From NCBI GenBank assembly GCA_902362435.1, contig CABIWW010000010.1:62001-126000 (forward strand): a stretch of 64,000 bases of DNA. The letters are read 5' to 3'. Positions 9,861 to 18,473 of the stretch are shown here, piece after piece. Under the pieces are notes generated by a model. It ran no database searches, was not told the DNA's origin, and saw nothing but the letters and a program-made list of their open reading frames with translations. Numbering within the stretch: position 1 is the stretch's first letter; each line of letters begins with the position of its first letter. Both the position numbers and the translations under genes were made by a program. The stretch comes from Eubacteriaceae bacterium (GTDB lineage Bacteria; Bacillota; Clostridia; Peptostreptococcales; Anaerovoracaceae).

Positions 9861-10160
9861 ATGATAAAAAAGATAAAATGCGGCGTGAGATTCTGCGGTG
9901 GATGCAACCCCAGATTCGATCGCGGCAAAGCTTTGAAAGAAATAGAGCAGGATGTAAAAAACATGGATTTTACCCATGCAATCGAAGGTGAACTGTACGA
10001 TGTGCTGCTGGTCATAGGCGGATGCGCCAACTGCTGTGCGGCATACGGCCACTTTGATGTTAAGGGTGAAGTATATAAGATCTGGGATTACGATCAGGTC
10101 GAAACTGTAAAAAAAGAACTTATGGAAGAAGTAAGTAAAGGAACGGAGGAGTTTAAGTAA
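9861..10160 (+). CDS. Six-cysteine small protein in the 4-hydroxybutyrate cluster
   Basis: A 99-residue soluble protein that I cannot name. It has two cysteine clusters: Cys7, Cys12 and Cys15 in a CGVRFCGGCNPRFDR segment, and Cys55, Cys58 and Cys59 in GGCANCC, with an amphipathic stretch between. The spacing could suit an Fe-S cluster, zinc site or redox disulfides. Its stop lies one base before the abfT start codon, so the two are almost certainly cotranslated. It follows the abfD terminator and has only a weak ribosome site. The context suggests an accessory role in 4-hydroxybutyrate fermentation, for example maturation or electron supply, but this is inference. Confidence 0.75.
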   Translation: MIKKIKCGVRFCGGCNPRFDRGKALKEIEQDVKNMDFTHAIEGELYDVLLVIGGCANCCAAYGHFDVKGEVYKIWDYDQVETVKKELMEEVSKGTEEFK

Positions 10161-10161
10161 A

Positions 10162-11478
10162 ATGGACTGGAAAAAAACTTACGAAAGCAGAAAAATGTCT
10201 GCTGATGAAGCCGTAAAGCTTATCAAATCAGGCGACAATGTAGTATTTGCACACGCTGTTGCAGAGCCTGTAGCTCTCGTTGATGCTATGGTTGCCAATA
10301 AAAATTTATACAAGGATATCACAGTATCTCACATGGTAACGCTCGGCAAGGGCGAATACGCAAAGAAAGAGAACAGTGACGTATTCAGATATGAAGGATG
10401 GTTCACTTCACCTTCAGTAAGAAATTCTATTTCAGAAGGACACGGAGATTTCATCCCTGTATTTTTCCATGAGATCCCAAGTCTTATCAGAAGAGACATC
10501 TTACATGTAGACGTTGCAATGGTTACAGTAACACCGCCGGATGAACACGGCTACTGCAATGTCGGCGTATCCTCCGACTACACTATGCAGGCTGTAAAAT
10601 CTGCAAGAGTAGTGCTGGCTGAAGTAAACGATCAGGTTCCTACTGTATTCGGAAACACTTACATCCATGTAGATGAAATAGATGCTTTTGTTGAATACAA
10701 TCGTCCGCTTCCTGAGAGCAAGCCTGCAAAGATCGGACCTGTTGAAGAAGCTATCGGTAAAAACTGCGCTTCACTGATCAACGACGGAGATACTCTGCAG
10801 CTCGGTATCGGAGCTATTCCTGATGCTGTACTGGCTCAGCTGGGAGAGAAGAAGCACCTTGGTATCCACTCGGAAATGATCGCAGACGGAGTTGTTGACC
10901 TCTTCGAAAAGGGCGCTATCGACTGCTCACAGAAGGGTATCGACGAAGGAAAGATGGTCGTTACATTCCTTATGGGAACTAAGAAGCTGTACGACTGGTG
11001 CGACAAGAACCCTATGGTAGAGCTCAGAGAAGTAGACTATGTAAACCACCCTATGACAGTATGCAACTTAAAGAACCTCGTATGCATCAACGCATGCGTA
11101 CAGATCGACTTCATGGGACAGATAGTATCAGAGTGTATCGGTACTAAGCAGATCTCAGGCGTAGGCGGTCAGGTAGACTTCATCAGAGGCGCATCGATGG
11201 CAAAAGACGGAAATGCAAGAGCTATCATAGCAATGCCTTCCGTAACAGTTAAGAAAGACGGCTCAAAGATATCCAAGATCGTTCCGTTCATCGATCATGG
11301 TGCTGCAGTTACTACATCAAGATGCGACGCTGACTATGTAGTTACTGAATACGGTATCGCTAAGCTCAAGGGTACAAACCTTAAGGACAGAGCAAGACAG
11401 CTGATCAACATAGCTCACCCTGACTTCAGAGAAGAGCTGAAAGAGCAGTTCAAGGAAAGATTCAACGCAGAATTCTAG
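10162..11478 (+). CDS. abfT: 4-hydroxybutyrate CoA-transferase
   Basis: Class I CoA-transferase activating 4-hydroxybutyrate with acetyl-CoA or butyryl-CoA as donor. At 438 residues it is the same length as the characterised C. aminobutyricum enzyme, and Glu238 in the HSEM motif coincides with that enzyme's catalytic glutamate. GIGAIPDAVLAQL and the C-terminal acetyl-CoA hydrolase/transferase domain (DYVVTEYGIAKLKG) are intact. It sits directly after the six-cysteine protein. The other CoA-transferase families (Cat1, propionate CoA-transferase) are less likely given abfD and abfH on either side. Confidence 0.93.
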   Translation: MDWKKTYESRKMSADEAVKLIKSGDNVVFAHAVAEPVALVDAMVANKNLYKDITVSHMVTLGKGEYAKKENSDVFRYEGWFTSPSVRNSISEGHGDFIPVFFHEIPSLIRRDILHVDVAMVTVTPPDEHGYCNVGVSSDYTMQAVKSARVVLAEVNDQVPTVFGNTYIHVDEIDAFVEYNRPLPESKPAKIGPVEEAIGKNCASLINDGDTLQLGIGAIPDAVLAQLGEKKHLGIHSEMIADGVVDLFEKGAIDCSQKGIDEGKMVVTFLMGTKKLYDWCDKNPMVELREVDYVNHPMTVCNLKNLVCINACVQIDFMGQIVSECIGTKQISGVGGQVDFIRGASMAKDGNARAIIAMPSVTVKKDGSKISKIVPFIDHGAAVTTSRCDADYVVTEYGIAKLKGTNLKDRARQLINIAHPDFREELKEQFKERFNAEF

Positions 11479-11614
11479 TTCGTGCGCTGACGGATATCTG
11501 TTAAAATAAATCGAACTATCTGAGAAGAGTCTGTCCGCGCTGACGGCGGGCAGGCTCAGGCTCATTAAGGTTAATCATTAAGTTATAGTCGAGTTTAAGA
11601 AAAGAGGTAAAATT

Positions 11615-12739
11615 ATGCAAGCATTAAGAGTAGTTCCTACAATCCATTACTTTGACACATTCAAAGATTTCAATGAAGAATTCAAACTGGGAAAAGGCGA
11701 TATTCTCGTAACTAATCAGTGGATGTATGATCCGTATGTAAAACCGCTTGGTATCGATATGCCTGTTATCTACCAGGAAAAATACGGCGCTGGCGAGCCA
11801 ACAGATGAAATGATGGACGCTATGAAGGCTGAAATGGATAAGTATGAATATGACAGAATCATCGCTTTCGGCGGCGGTACTATCGTTGACTGCTGTAAAG
11901 TATTAGCATGTGACATCCCTGACAAAGTAGCTGATCTCTACACAGGAAAAGTAGCTCCTAAGAGAGTAAAGAAGCTTGTTGTTGTACCTACTACATGCGG
12001 TACAGGTTCAGAAGTAACTAACGTTGCTGTAGCATCTATCCCGTCACTCAACCTCAAGAAGGGTATCGCTGACGAAGAAACTTATGCTGACATCGCTGTA
12101 CTTATTCCTGAATCACTTCAGGGTCTGCCTGATAAAGTATTCGCTACTTCATCAGTAGACGCTCTTATCCACGCAGTAGAATCATTCCTTTCACCTAAAG
12201 CATCACCTTTCACAGAAATGTACTCAGTGAAGGCTATCGAAATGATCATGAACGGATACAAAGAGATCATCGCAGCAGGTGGAAATACAGCTGAAAACAG
12301 AAAGCCTCATCTTAAAGACTTCTGCCTGGCAGCTAACTATGCCGGAATCGCATTCGGTAATGCAGGCTGCGGTGCAGTTCACGCTTTATCATATGCTCAC
12401 GGCGGAGCATTCCACATCGCTCACGGTGAAGCTAACTTCATCTGCTTCACAGAAGTATTCAAGATGTACATGAGAAAGCAGCCTAAGGGCAAGATCGAGC
12501 TCGCTAACAAGCTGTTTGCTGACGTATTAGGATGCGATCCTGCAGATGTATATCCTGCACTGGATGAATTCTTAGGAAAGATCCTCGAGAAGAAGCCGCT
12601 CCACGAATACGGCATGACAAAGGATCAGGTTGCTGAATTTGCTAAGTCAACTGTTGACAACCAGCAGAGACTGCTCGCAAACAACTATGTTCCACTTACA
12701 GAAGAAGAGATCGCAGAGATCTTCGAAAACCTGTATTAA
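11615..12739 (+). CDS. abfH: 4-hydroxybutyrate dehydrogenase (iron-type ADH)
   Basis: NAD-dependent enzyme interconverting succinate semialdehyde and 4-hydroxybutyrate. It belongs to the iron-containing alcohol dehydrogenase family: the GGGTIVDCCKVLA nucleotide segment, the PTTCGTGSEVT motif and the metal-ligand region (DALIHAVESF, then AVHALSYAHGGAFHIAHGEAN) are present. At 374 residues it matches known 4-hydroxybutyrate dehydrogenases. The family alone does not prove the substrate; the abfD/abfT neighbours do most of the work. A clear AAGAGG ribosome site precedes the ATG. The 136-base gap after abfT contains a G/C hairpin (about 11528-11549) without a T-run and a repeated GCGCTGACGG. Confidence 0.9.
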   Translation: MQALRVVPTIHYFDTFKDFNEEFKLGKGDILVTNQWMYDPYVKPLGIDMPVIYQEKYGAGEPTDEMMDAMKAEMDKYEYDRIIAFGGGTIVDCCKVLACDIPDKVADLYTGKVAPKRVKKLVVVPTTCGTGSEVTNVAVASIPSLNLKKGIADEETYADIAVLIPESLQGLPDKVFATSSVDALIHAVESFLSPKASPFTEMYSVKAIEMIMNGYKEIIAAGGNTAENRKPHLKDFCLAANYAGIAFGNAGCGAVHALSYAHGGAFHIAHGEANFICFTEVFKMYMRKQPKGKIELANKLFADVLGCDPADVYPALDEFLGKILEKKPLHEYGMTKDQVAEFAKSTVDNQQRLLANNYVPLTEEEIAEIFENLY

Positions 12740-12754
12740 TAAGAACAGACTTTT

Positions 12755-12787
12755 GCCGGCCTGCAGAATACCGCAGGCCGGTATTTT
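12755..12787 (+). terminator. Terminator after abfH
   Basis: GCCGGCCTGC at 12755-12764 pairs with GCAGGCCGG at 12773-12781, followed by TATTTTTG. It closes the 4-hydroxybutyrate cluster. The remaining 210 bases up to the next gene hold a possible weak promoter (TTGCCT and TAGTAT, spacing 17) and nothing else recognised. Confidence 0.88.
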
Positions 12788-12997
12788 TGTGCAAAGAAAA
12801 GCCTCTCCTCCGGTCAGGCGCCGGGAACACTGTCGAAGCCTGCAGCATTTTTACCAGACTTTACAGTGATCTGCACGCCGGCAAAGGCAGCTCTACAGAC
12901 TGTAAAAGTTTGCCATGCTCGTAGCATTGCCTTTTCGTCATGTTTGTGGTAGTATATAGTGATGATTTCATTGAATTTATAAAAAGAGAGGTATGAA

Positions 12998-14134
12998 ATG
13001 CAGCAGAATATGATAGATCAGAATATAATAATAACAGAGCCCAGCAGAAACCTCAGAGCACTGGGACGCAATGCACTTACAGGCAAATGGAAGATAGCGA
13101 TAATGGCATCGGCAGTATGTACGCTGTGCCTTTCGGTACCGCCTGCTATACTTGATGAACTGTTCGGAGTGAACGTCGCTGAGCTTTACTACAATACATT
13201 TACCGGCGGATACTACAACTACAATTCGATGTACGACAGCATGCCTGACTATTCATCGCTGAGCAGTATCTATCTGCTTCTCGTGACCGGATCATTCACT
13301 CTGGGACTTACGATATTTTTCCTGGCTCTGTTCAGAAAACACGAGGTAGGCGTCAGCGATGTGTTTCTCGGATTTGAGCGTTTCGGAAAGGCTCTCGGTC
13401 TTTTCCTTTTCCAGAGTCTGTTCATCGCATTATGGACTATGCTGTTCATAGTGCCGGGAATAATCGCAGCTATAAGATACAGCCAGGCTTTCTATGTGCT
13501 TGTCGATGACCCTGAAAAGAGCATCCGGGAGTGCATGAACGAAAGCAAGCGAATGATGCGCGGAAACAAAGCAAAGAGCTTCTGTCTGTCGCTGTCGTTC
13601 ATAGGATGGATCATTCTTTCGGGCATACCGTCATGGATCCTGGAATCGGTAGCAGGTATAATCGGTCTTCCTGTATTTGCCCAGACGATCGTATCAATAG
13701 TGGGTTCGCTGTTCATGGTTCCTGTGATCGTATATATGAACTCGACATTTGCAGGATTTTACGAGATACTTGCAGGTCATCTGATAAAAGAAACGGAGCC
13801 GGCTCCTATAGAACCTGAGGCAGTACATTTTGCAGCAGAAGAACACCATTACGACGATGTGGCAGCGGAAAAAACGGTTTATGGTCAGGGAACTGATGTA
13901 GCAGCTCAGCAGTTACAGGCAGCTCCTTACGATCAGACACAGCAGCCTCAGATGCAGGATCAGCCGCATCCGGCAGCTTCTGGAGCAGCTGGATATAATG
14001 AAGTGCAGAGCGGAGGAAACAGCGGCCACAAAGTGGATGTTTCATCGATCTTCTCGGAAAACGGAAATAAGGATCCGCAGGGGGCGCCAGGCGCACCGGC
14101 TGATGAAGATCACGGCGGCAGCGATATCAGGTAA
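12998..14134 (+). CDS. DUF975-type polytopic membrane protein
   Basis: A 378-residue membrane protein. Residues 1-265 resemble the DUF975 family of unknown function: an N-terminal NLRALGRNALTGKWK amphipathic segment, about five to six membrane spans, the FIVPGIIAAIRYSQAFYVLVDDP motif after a span, and NESKRMMRGNKAKSFCLSLSFIGW. The last 110 residues form a Gln/Pro/Ala/His-rich hydrophilic tail with no recognised domain. A GAGAGG ribosome site supports the start. The function is unknown; the next gene, on the other strand, also encodes a membrane protein with a long disordered tail. Confidence 0.85.
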   Translation: MQQNMIDQNIIITEPSRNLRALGRNALTGKWKIAIMASAVCTLCLSVPPAILDELFGVNVAELYYNTFTGGYYNYNSMYDSMPDYSSLSSIYLLLVTGSFTLGLTIFFLALFRKHEVGVSDVFLGFERFGKALGLFLFQSLFIALWTMLFIVPGIIAAIRYSQAFYVLVDDPEKSIRECMNESKRMMRGNKAKSFCLSLSFIGWIILSGIPSWILESVAGIIGLPVFAQTIVSIVGSLFMVPVIVYMNSTFAGFYEILAGHLIKETEPAPIEPEAVHFAAEEHHYDDVAAEKTVYGQGTDVAAQQLQAAPYDQTQQPQMQDQPHPAASGAAGYNEVQSGGNSGHKVDVSSIFSENGNKDPQGAPGAPADEDHGGSDIR

Positions 14135-14166
14135 TCTGCTGATATCACAGCATAATAACGCATAAT

Positions 14167-14249
14167 AAAAAGACAGCATGAGAGATTTTGTCGTGCTCTC
14201 TGTCAGTACAGGCAGGGGGCACATCTTTTCTATGCTGTCTTTTGTTTTT
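14167..14249. terminator. Large nested inverted repeat between convergent genes
   Basis: AAAAGACAGCAT near 14167 pairs with ATGCTGTCTTTT near 14232, with T-rich sequence after it. The 50-odd base loop contains a second small hairpin (GAGAG with CTCTC). It can serve as a terminator for the upstream gene on the plus strand and for the convergent gene. The long loop is unusual for a simple terminator. Confidence 0.55.
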
Positions 14250-14263
14250 TACATTATCTATCG

Positions 14264-14998
14264 CTATTTTTTTATAAATGCATCCTTTAACCAGGAATCC
14301 GAAGCAAGCTCAGGCCTGATATGGTATTCGTGATCGGCAGGCGCTGCGTCCTGCTGAGTGGTTTCCGCTTCAGTCGGGATCGCGTCCTGCTGCGGGGATT
14401 CTTCAGTATGAGCTGTTACTGCGTCCTGCTGAAAAGCTTCGGTCAGTTCTGGTTCTGTATCATGTGTCAGATCCTCGTGATGTGACGGTCCCGCGTGTTC
14501 TTCGAAAGCAGCTACCTGATGAAGCTCGGCTTCCTGCCATATCTGATTTTCATGAGTGTCTGGTCCAGCCTGTCTGGGTATGTCAGGGATGTCTGTCTCC
14601 GGCTGTGCAGGAATCTCGGCTATGCCGGCATCGGGTCGGGCAGCTTCATCTGTATGTACGGCGTCAGCCGGAGCGGTGTAATACGGATTGTTTTCCGGAT
14701 GTTCATCGACGTCTGCAGGCTCGGAGTCTGCAGCTTTGCGCGATGTGCCGCTCAGGAACAGGATGATGAAAGCACATGCGGCAAAGAGTATGCCGAAGCC
14801 GAAATATATCGACGAGGCTGAAACCACATACTGCATTACCTTGTCTGCCGGGACGGCTGACATCCCTGTATAGGTGTTCACGTAGCTGAGCGAATATCTG
14901 ACCATGTAGATACCGTAGATCAGAGATACTGCGGAAAACAGGAAAAGTATCACGGAGATCACGATCCCGGATTTTTTCCGCTTCATTTTGTTGTTCAT
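14264..14998 (-). CDS. Two-span membrane protein with acidic repetitive tail
   Basis: A 244-residue protein of unknown family. It has a basic N-terminus (MNNKMKRKKSG), a first membrane span at about 11-32, a short external loop, a second span at about 60-83, then a 160-residue disordered tail rich in Glu, Asp, Ala, Pro, His and Gln. Near the C-terminus the tail contains three QQDA units, encoded by three copies of GCGTCCTGCTG on the plus strand. The topology puts the tail in the cytoplasm. It converges on the DUF975-type gene, whose product also ends in a long polar tail. No function is proposed. Confidence 0.7.
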   Translation of the reverse strand: MNNKMKRKKSGIVISVILFLFSAVSLIYGIYMVRYSLSYVNTYTGMSAVPADKVMQYVVSASSIYFGFGILFAACAFIILFLSGTSRKAADSEPADVDEHPENNPYYTAPADAVHTDEAARPDAGIAEIPAQPETDIPDIPRQAGPDTHENQIWQEAELHQVAAFEEHAGPSHHEDLTHDTEPELTEAFQQDAVTAHTEESPQQDAIPTEAETTQQDAAPADHEYHIRPELASDSWLKDAFIKK

Positions 14999-15108
14999 AG
15001 GCTGTTCCTCACTTTATAAAAATAAACTTCCGCGTGCCGCAAAGCCTCCGGCATTCACACTCCGTATGCTGTCCCGCATATTATGAATGAGCGGAAAAGG
15101 AGGTTTTT

Positions 15109-16284
15109 ATGGACGGCAGAGTAAGAAATCTGTATCCGGGAGGCAACACTCCCGATGGATTCTATTCCTATTATAACTATATATTACCACAAAGGGAAGC
15201 AGAAAAAATATTTTGCATAAAAGGCGGCCCGGGCACGGGCAAATCAACGCTTATGAAGAATATCGCGCAGCATTTCATAAAGAAGGGAGAAGACGTGGAT
15301 CTCATGTGGTGTTCCTCAGATCCGTCTTCTCTTGACGGCGTACTTATAAGAAACCGCAACATCGCTGTCGTAGACGGCACAGCGCCGCATGTGGTAGATC
15401 CGAAAAACCCGGGAGCGGTCGATGAGATAGTGAACCTGGGCGATCACTGGGACGAAGACGAGCTGAAGAAGTATCGCGGCGAGATCGTGGAGTGCAGCAG
15501 CCATATAAGTGAATTTTTCGGGTATGCATACGGATATCTGAAGTGTGCACAGCAGCAGCAGATATTCATGGGAAATATGCTTGACAGGCTGATACCGCAC
15601 GACAGGATCAGAGAGCTGAAAAACCGGCTGAAGCTTAATCTTGATGCGGTGACAGTGCTCAAGAGGGCCGAAGGAAAGGCAAAGCGCGACGATGCGCTGG
15701 GCAGATACGACTACTGCGGCAGGGTGAAGAGATTTTTCGCGGGAGCGATAACACCTGCAGGGATCAAGAGCAATATCACTTCGGTCGCAAACGGCGCAGG
15801 CAGGGTGATAGTACTGGATGTGCCTGTCGGGTTCCGTACCGGCAGACTGCTGAGGCCTGTAGCAGAACGGCTCGCGGACGCCGGACTGGATGTCGAGGAA
15901 TACTACTGCCCGATGTTTCCGGAGGAGAGACTGGAGCATATCGTGTGTCCGGGCGCTGATATCGCGATCGTTACGAGCAATGATTTCCACACTGTAGGTG
16001 CTGATGATTTTGACGGCAGGGTCAGTGTCATAAAGGCTGCACCTGATAAAGATGCGTGGCATGATGAGATGCCGGAGGATATTTTCCGCGATCTCAGGGA
16101 GTCGTCGAGAGCGCTGATGATAAAGGCTGTGGAAATGCTGAGAAAAGCGAAGGAGCAGCATGACGTACTGGAAGGGTACTATATATCAGGCATGGACTTT
16201 TCGGCAGCTGATGCGATCTGCGAGAAGCTGACAGATAAAATAGAAAATGCAGCGTCGGGCAAGGGTAGTAAAAATACGAACTAG
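15109..16284 (+). CDS. P-loop ATPase of the PRK06851 type
   Basis: A 391-residue cytosolic NTPase. A Walker A motif (GGPGTGKST, about residues 39-47) sits in the first of what appear to be two related nucleotide-binding-like halves; a second half begins near residue 200 (ITPAGIKSNITSVANGAGRVIVLDVPVG) with a degenerate P-loop. The sequence fits a widespread uncharacterised family in spore-forming Firmicutes (remembered as PRK06851), with unknown role. A strong AAAAGGAGG ribosome site precedes the ATG. It is divergent from the two-span membrane protein and followed by an AT-rich gap. Confidence 0.8.
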   Translation: MDGRVRNLYPGGNTPDGFYSYYNYILPQREAEKIFCIKGGPGTGKSTLMKNIAQHFIKKGEDVDLMWCSSDPSSLDGVLIRNRNIAVVDGTAPHVVDPKNPGAVDEIVNLGDHWDEDELKKYRGEIVECSSHISEFFGYAYGYLKCAQQQQIFMGNMLDRLIPHDRIRELKNRLKLNLDAVTVLKRAEGKAKRDDALGRYDYCGRVKRFFAGAITPAGIKSNITSVANGAGRVIVLDVPVGFRTGRLLRPVAERLADAGLDVEEYYCPMFPEERLEHIVCPGADIAIVTSNDFHTVGADDFDGRVSVIKAAPDKDAWHDEMPEDIFRDLRESSRALMIKAVEMLRKAKEQHDVLEGYYISGMDFSAADAICEKLTDKIENAASGKGSKNTN

Positions 16285-16480
16285 GAAAAAAATTGCTTCA
16301 TAAACAGGAATTTTTTTTCTTGATGAACTTTATTTCCGGTGGAAAAATACCAGAATAAAAAATAAAAAACAGGAAGAATAAAAAATATGTATTTTTTTCG
16401 GCAAAGAAAAACGTTGGAATTTCAATGTTCTTGGGATGTTGAATAAAAAAATACAAAAGTTTTTCGCGAATCGTGCCAGA
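16285..16480. other. AT-rich intergenic stretch upstream of sigma-54-like promoter
   Basis: No gene is visible. The sequence is dominated by A and T tracts. As the 200 bases upstream of a sigma-54-type promoter, it is where activator sites would be expected. No convincing long palindrome is seen except GTGCCA-gat-TGGCAC (about 16473-16487), which overlaps the -24 element. Confidence 0.4.
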
Positions 16481-16499
16481 TTGGCACGGAACTTGTTTT
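16481..16499 (+). promoter_or_regulatory. Sigma-54-type (-24/-12) promoter
   Basis: TTGGCACG, four bases, then TTGT: the -24 TGGCACG is perfect and the spacing to the -12 element is exact; only the -12 GC is GT. A sigma-54 activator with its kinase is encoded two genes downstream (20439-21809). The -24 element lies in an inverted repeat. Confidence 0.6.
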
Positions 16500-16950
16500 A
16501 TATATAGGCAAATACAGTCAAGCAGCTGAATTAAGATTTCCTGCATCAATCACGCATGTAAATCAAATGCGACTTGAAGCATTCCTGTTAAACGGTGTGA
16601 AGACTGTATTCGTGGGGTTTGATTATGCTGAGTATAGGCCTGTACTGCCGCCTGCACAAGGAGCGTTAGTGATCCGTCTCCAATGAAGGATAACAATGCA
16701 TTCTGGCAAAGGGCAGGCAGGCACTGCAGACTATAAGTATGATCAATAAGAGAGGCCTGCATTACAGATGCAGAGAAGGATACTATGATGTATTACAGAC
16801 AACAGCGACAATCGCCATGGCAATCGGTGAAGTCGTGTTTACACGGATGGCAAAGGCATCGTGGCTGTTGCATCTGCAGAGCCTGCAGGTCAAACCTGAA
16901 AATTAAATCAGAGTCCAATTTCATCCCTTTTAATAAATTCTCGAAACGGT
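16500..16950 (+). other. Unexplained segment between sigma-54 promoter and terminator
   Basis: About 450 bases with near-average base composition and no convincing gene, lying between the sigma-54-type promoter and an intrinsic terminator. A 39-codon ORF (16567-16686) has no ribosome site. Near 16840 a frame shift would join two protein-like stretches (AMAIGEVV and YTDGKGIVAVASAEPAGQ), which suggests a decayed gene. It could instead be a long structured leader for the permease gene or a non-coding RNA. No known riboswitch class was recognised. Confidence 0.4.
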
Positions 16951-16983
16951 AAAGTGGCGCTAGCCACTTTATTGTTTTTTTTG
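16951..16983 (+). terminator. Terminator or attenuator before the APC permease
   Basis: AAAGTGGC at 16951-16958 and GCCACTTT at 16963-16970 form a perfect stem with loop GCTA, followed by ATTGTTTTTTTTG. It lies 57 bases before the permease start, so it either ends the upstream transcript or attenuates permease expression. Confidence 0.85.
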
Positions 16984-17039
16984 TACAATGTATAATGGAT
17001 GTATCAAGATCCAAGTTTAGTGACAGGTGAGGTTTTATT

Positions 17040-18473
17040 ATGGAAAAAAAGAGAAACCTCCTCAGCAAGGTACTGGGAAGAACAGACATAATAGCTATAG
17101 GGTTCGGCACGATGGTAGGCTGGAGCTGGGTGATGATGGGACCGATATGGGTGAACGAAGCGGGACTGGTCGGTGCGATAGCCGCATTCATCATAGGCGG
17201 TGCGATCATACTCACGATAGGGCTGACATATGGAGAGCTTACAGCTGCACTTCCTCTTGCAGGAGGAGAATTCGTATTCGCCTACAGGGCTATGGGAAAC
17301 CGGGCTGCGTGGATAGTAGGCTGGATCATGTCCATGGCGTATATAGGTGTGGCGGCCTGGGAGGGCATCGCGCTGGCAACGGCGATGAACTACATGTTCC
17401 CTCTTCCTCAGGTGGGCCTGTTGTGGGAGGTGGCAGGATATCAGGTACACATGTCATGGGCACTTGTAGGTATGCTGGGCGCAGTGATCATCACTCTCCT
17501 GAATTTTTTCGGAGTCAGGCCGGCTGTACTGTTCCAGGTGATGGCGACGGCGGCGATGATGATAATCGTTCTTTTCATATTTTTTGGCGGTGCAGTATTC
17601 GGGAGTGTTGACAATATCGGTGATATGTTCGGATCGTATGGAGGCTTTTCATATGTATTCCTGATGGTGCCGGCGATGCTGATAGGCTTTGACGTCATAC
17701 CGCAGTCTTCCGAGGAAATGAACATAGAGCCCAGGTATATAGGCAAGATGATACTGGTATGCATCATAGTGAGCATAATATGGTATATCTTGCTGATAAC
17801 AGGAGTTTCACTTGCGGCTCCTGTGGAGATCAGAGGTTCCGGAGTGATACCTATGGCTGATGTGGCTTCGTACATGTTCAACGGGGATATTTTTTCGGTG
17901 ATAATTATAGTCGGCGGTATCTTCGGCATACTCACGTCGTGGAACGGCTTTTTCATAGGAGCGACTAGGCTGCTGTTTTCCATGGGCAGAGCCGGGATGC
18001 TTCCTGCTGTGTTTGGCAGACTCCATAAAAAATACAGGACGCCTTATGTGGCGATCTTCCTAATTGGGGCAGTGTGTGTGACAGCTCCGCTTCTGGGAAT
18101 GAATGCACTGGTATGGTTCATGGACACCAGCACATTTTGTGCGCTGATTTCGTATATACTTGTGATAATATCGTTCATAATGCTTAAGAAAAACGAGCCG
18201 GAACTGCCGAGGCCATTCAACATAAAAGGAGGAGCAAAGACAGGCATATTCATTCTGGCGATAACTGCAGTCTATCTGGGACTTTACATAAATGCAAACG
18301 TCAATCTGTCCGGTGTGAGCCCGGAATTCGTGATAACTGCAGCATGGATGCTGCTCGGATTCGTGATGGTGAAGATGCTGAACAGAAGACGAAAGCCTGT
18401 GAGCAGAGAAGAACGGGAGCTTCTGATATTCGGTGAGAAATTCGCCAGAAAGGGAGTGCGAAATGAAAAATAA
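17040..18473 (+). CDS. APC-superfamily amino acid permease
   Basis: A 477-residue cytoplasmic-membrane transporter with about 12 hydrophobic segments. The first span carries the APC signature IIAIGFGTMVGWSWV, the unwound glycine-rich helix expected for amino-acid/polyamine/organocation permeases; LTYGELTAALPLAGGEFVFAYRAMG follows as the second. The substrate cannot be read from sequence; amino acid or amine is likely. The 3' end overlaps the histidine kinase gene by 11 bases, so permease, kinase and sigma-54 activator form an operon. The promoter may be the sigma-54-type site at 16481 if the terminator at 16951 is bypassed. Confidence 0.88.
   Translation: MEKKRNLLSKVLGRTDIIAIGFGTMVGWSWVMMGPIWVNEAGLVGAIAAFIIGGAIILTIGLTYGELTAALPLAGGEFVFAYRAMGNRAAWIVGWIMSMAYIGVAAWEGIALATAMNYMFPLPQVGLLWEVAGYQVHMSWALVGMLGAVIITLLNFFGVRPAVLFQVMATAAMMIIVLFIFFGGAVFGSVDNIGDMFGSYGGFSYVFLMVPAMLIGFDVIPQSSEEMNIEPRYIGKMILVCIIVSIIWYILLITGVSLAAPVEIRGSGVIPMADVASYMFNGDIFSVIIIVGGIFGILTSWNGFFIGATRLLFSMGRAGMLPAVFGRLHKKYRTPYVAIFLIGAVCVTAPLLGMNALVWFMDTSTFCALISYILVIISFIMLKKNEPELPRPFNIKGGAKTGIFILAITAVYLGLYINANVNLSGVSPEFVITAAWMLLGFVMVKMLNRRRKPVSREERELLIFGEKFARKGVRNEK

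Noticed and set aside
16550..16762. Minus-strand open frame in the sigma-54 region
   Set aside because: No ribosome site and no recognisable pattern; the region more likely holds a leader or a decayed gene on the plus strand.
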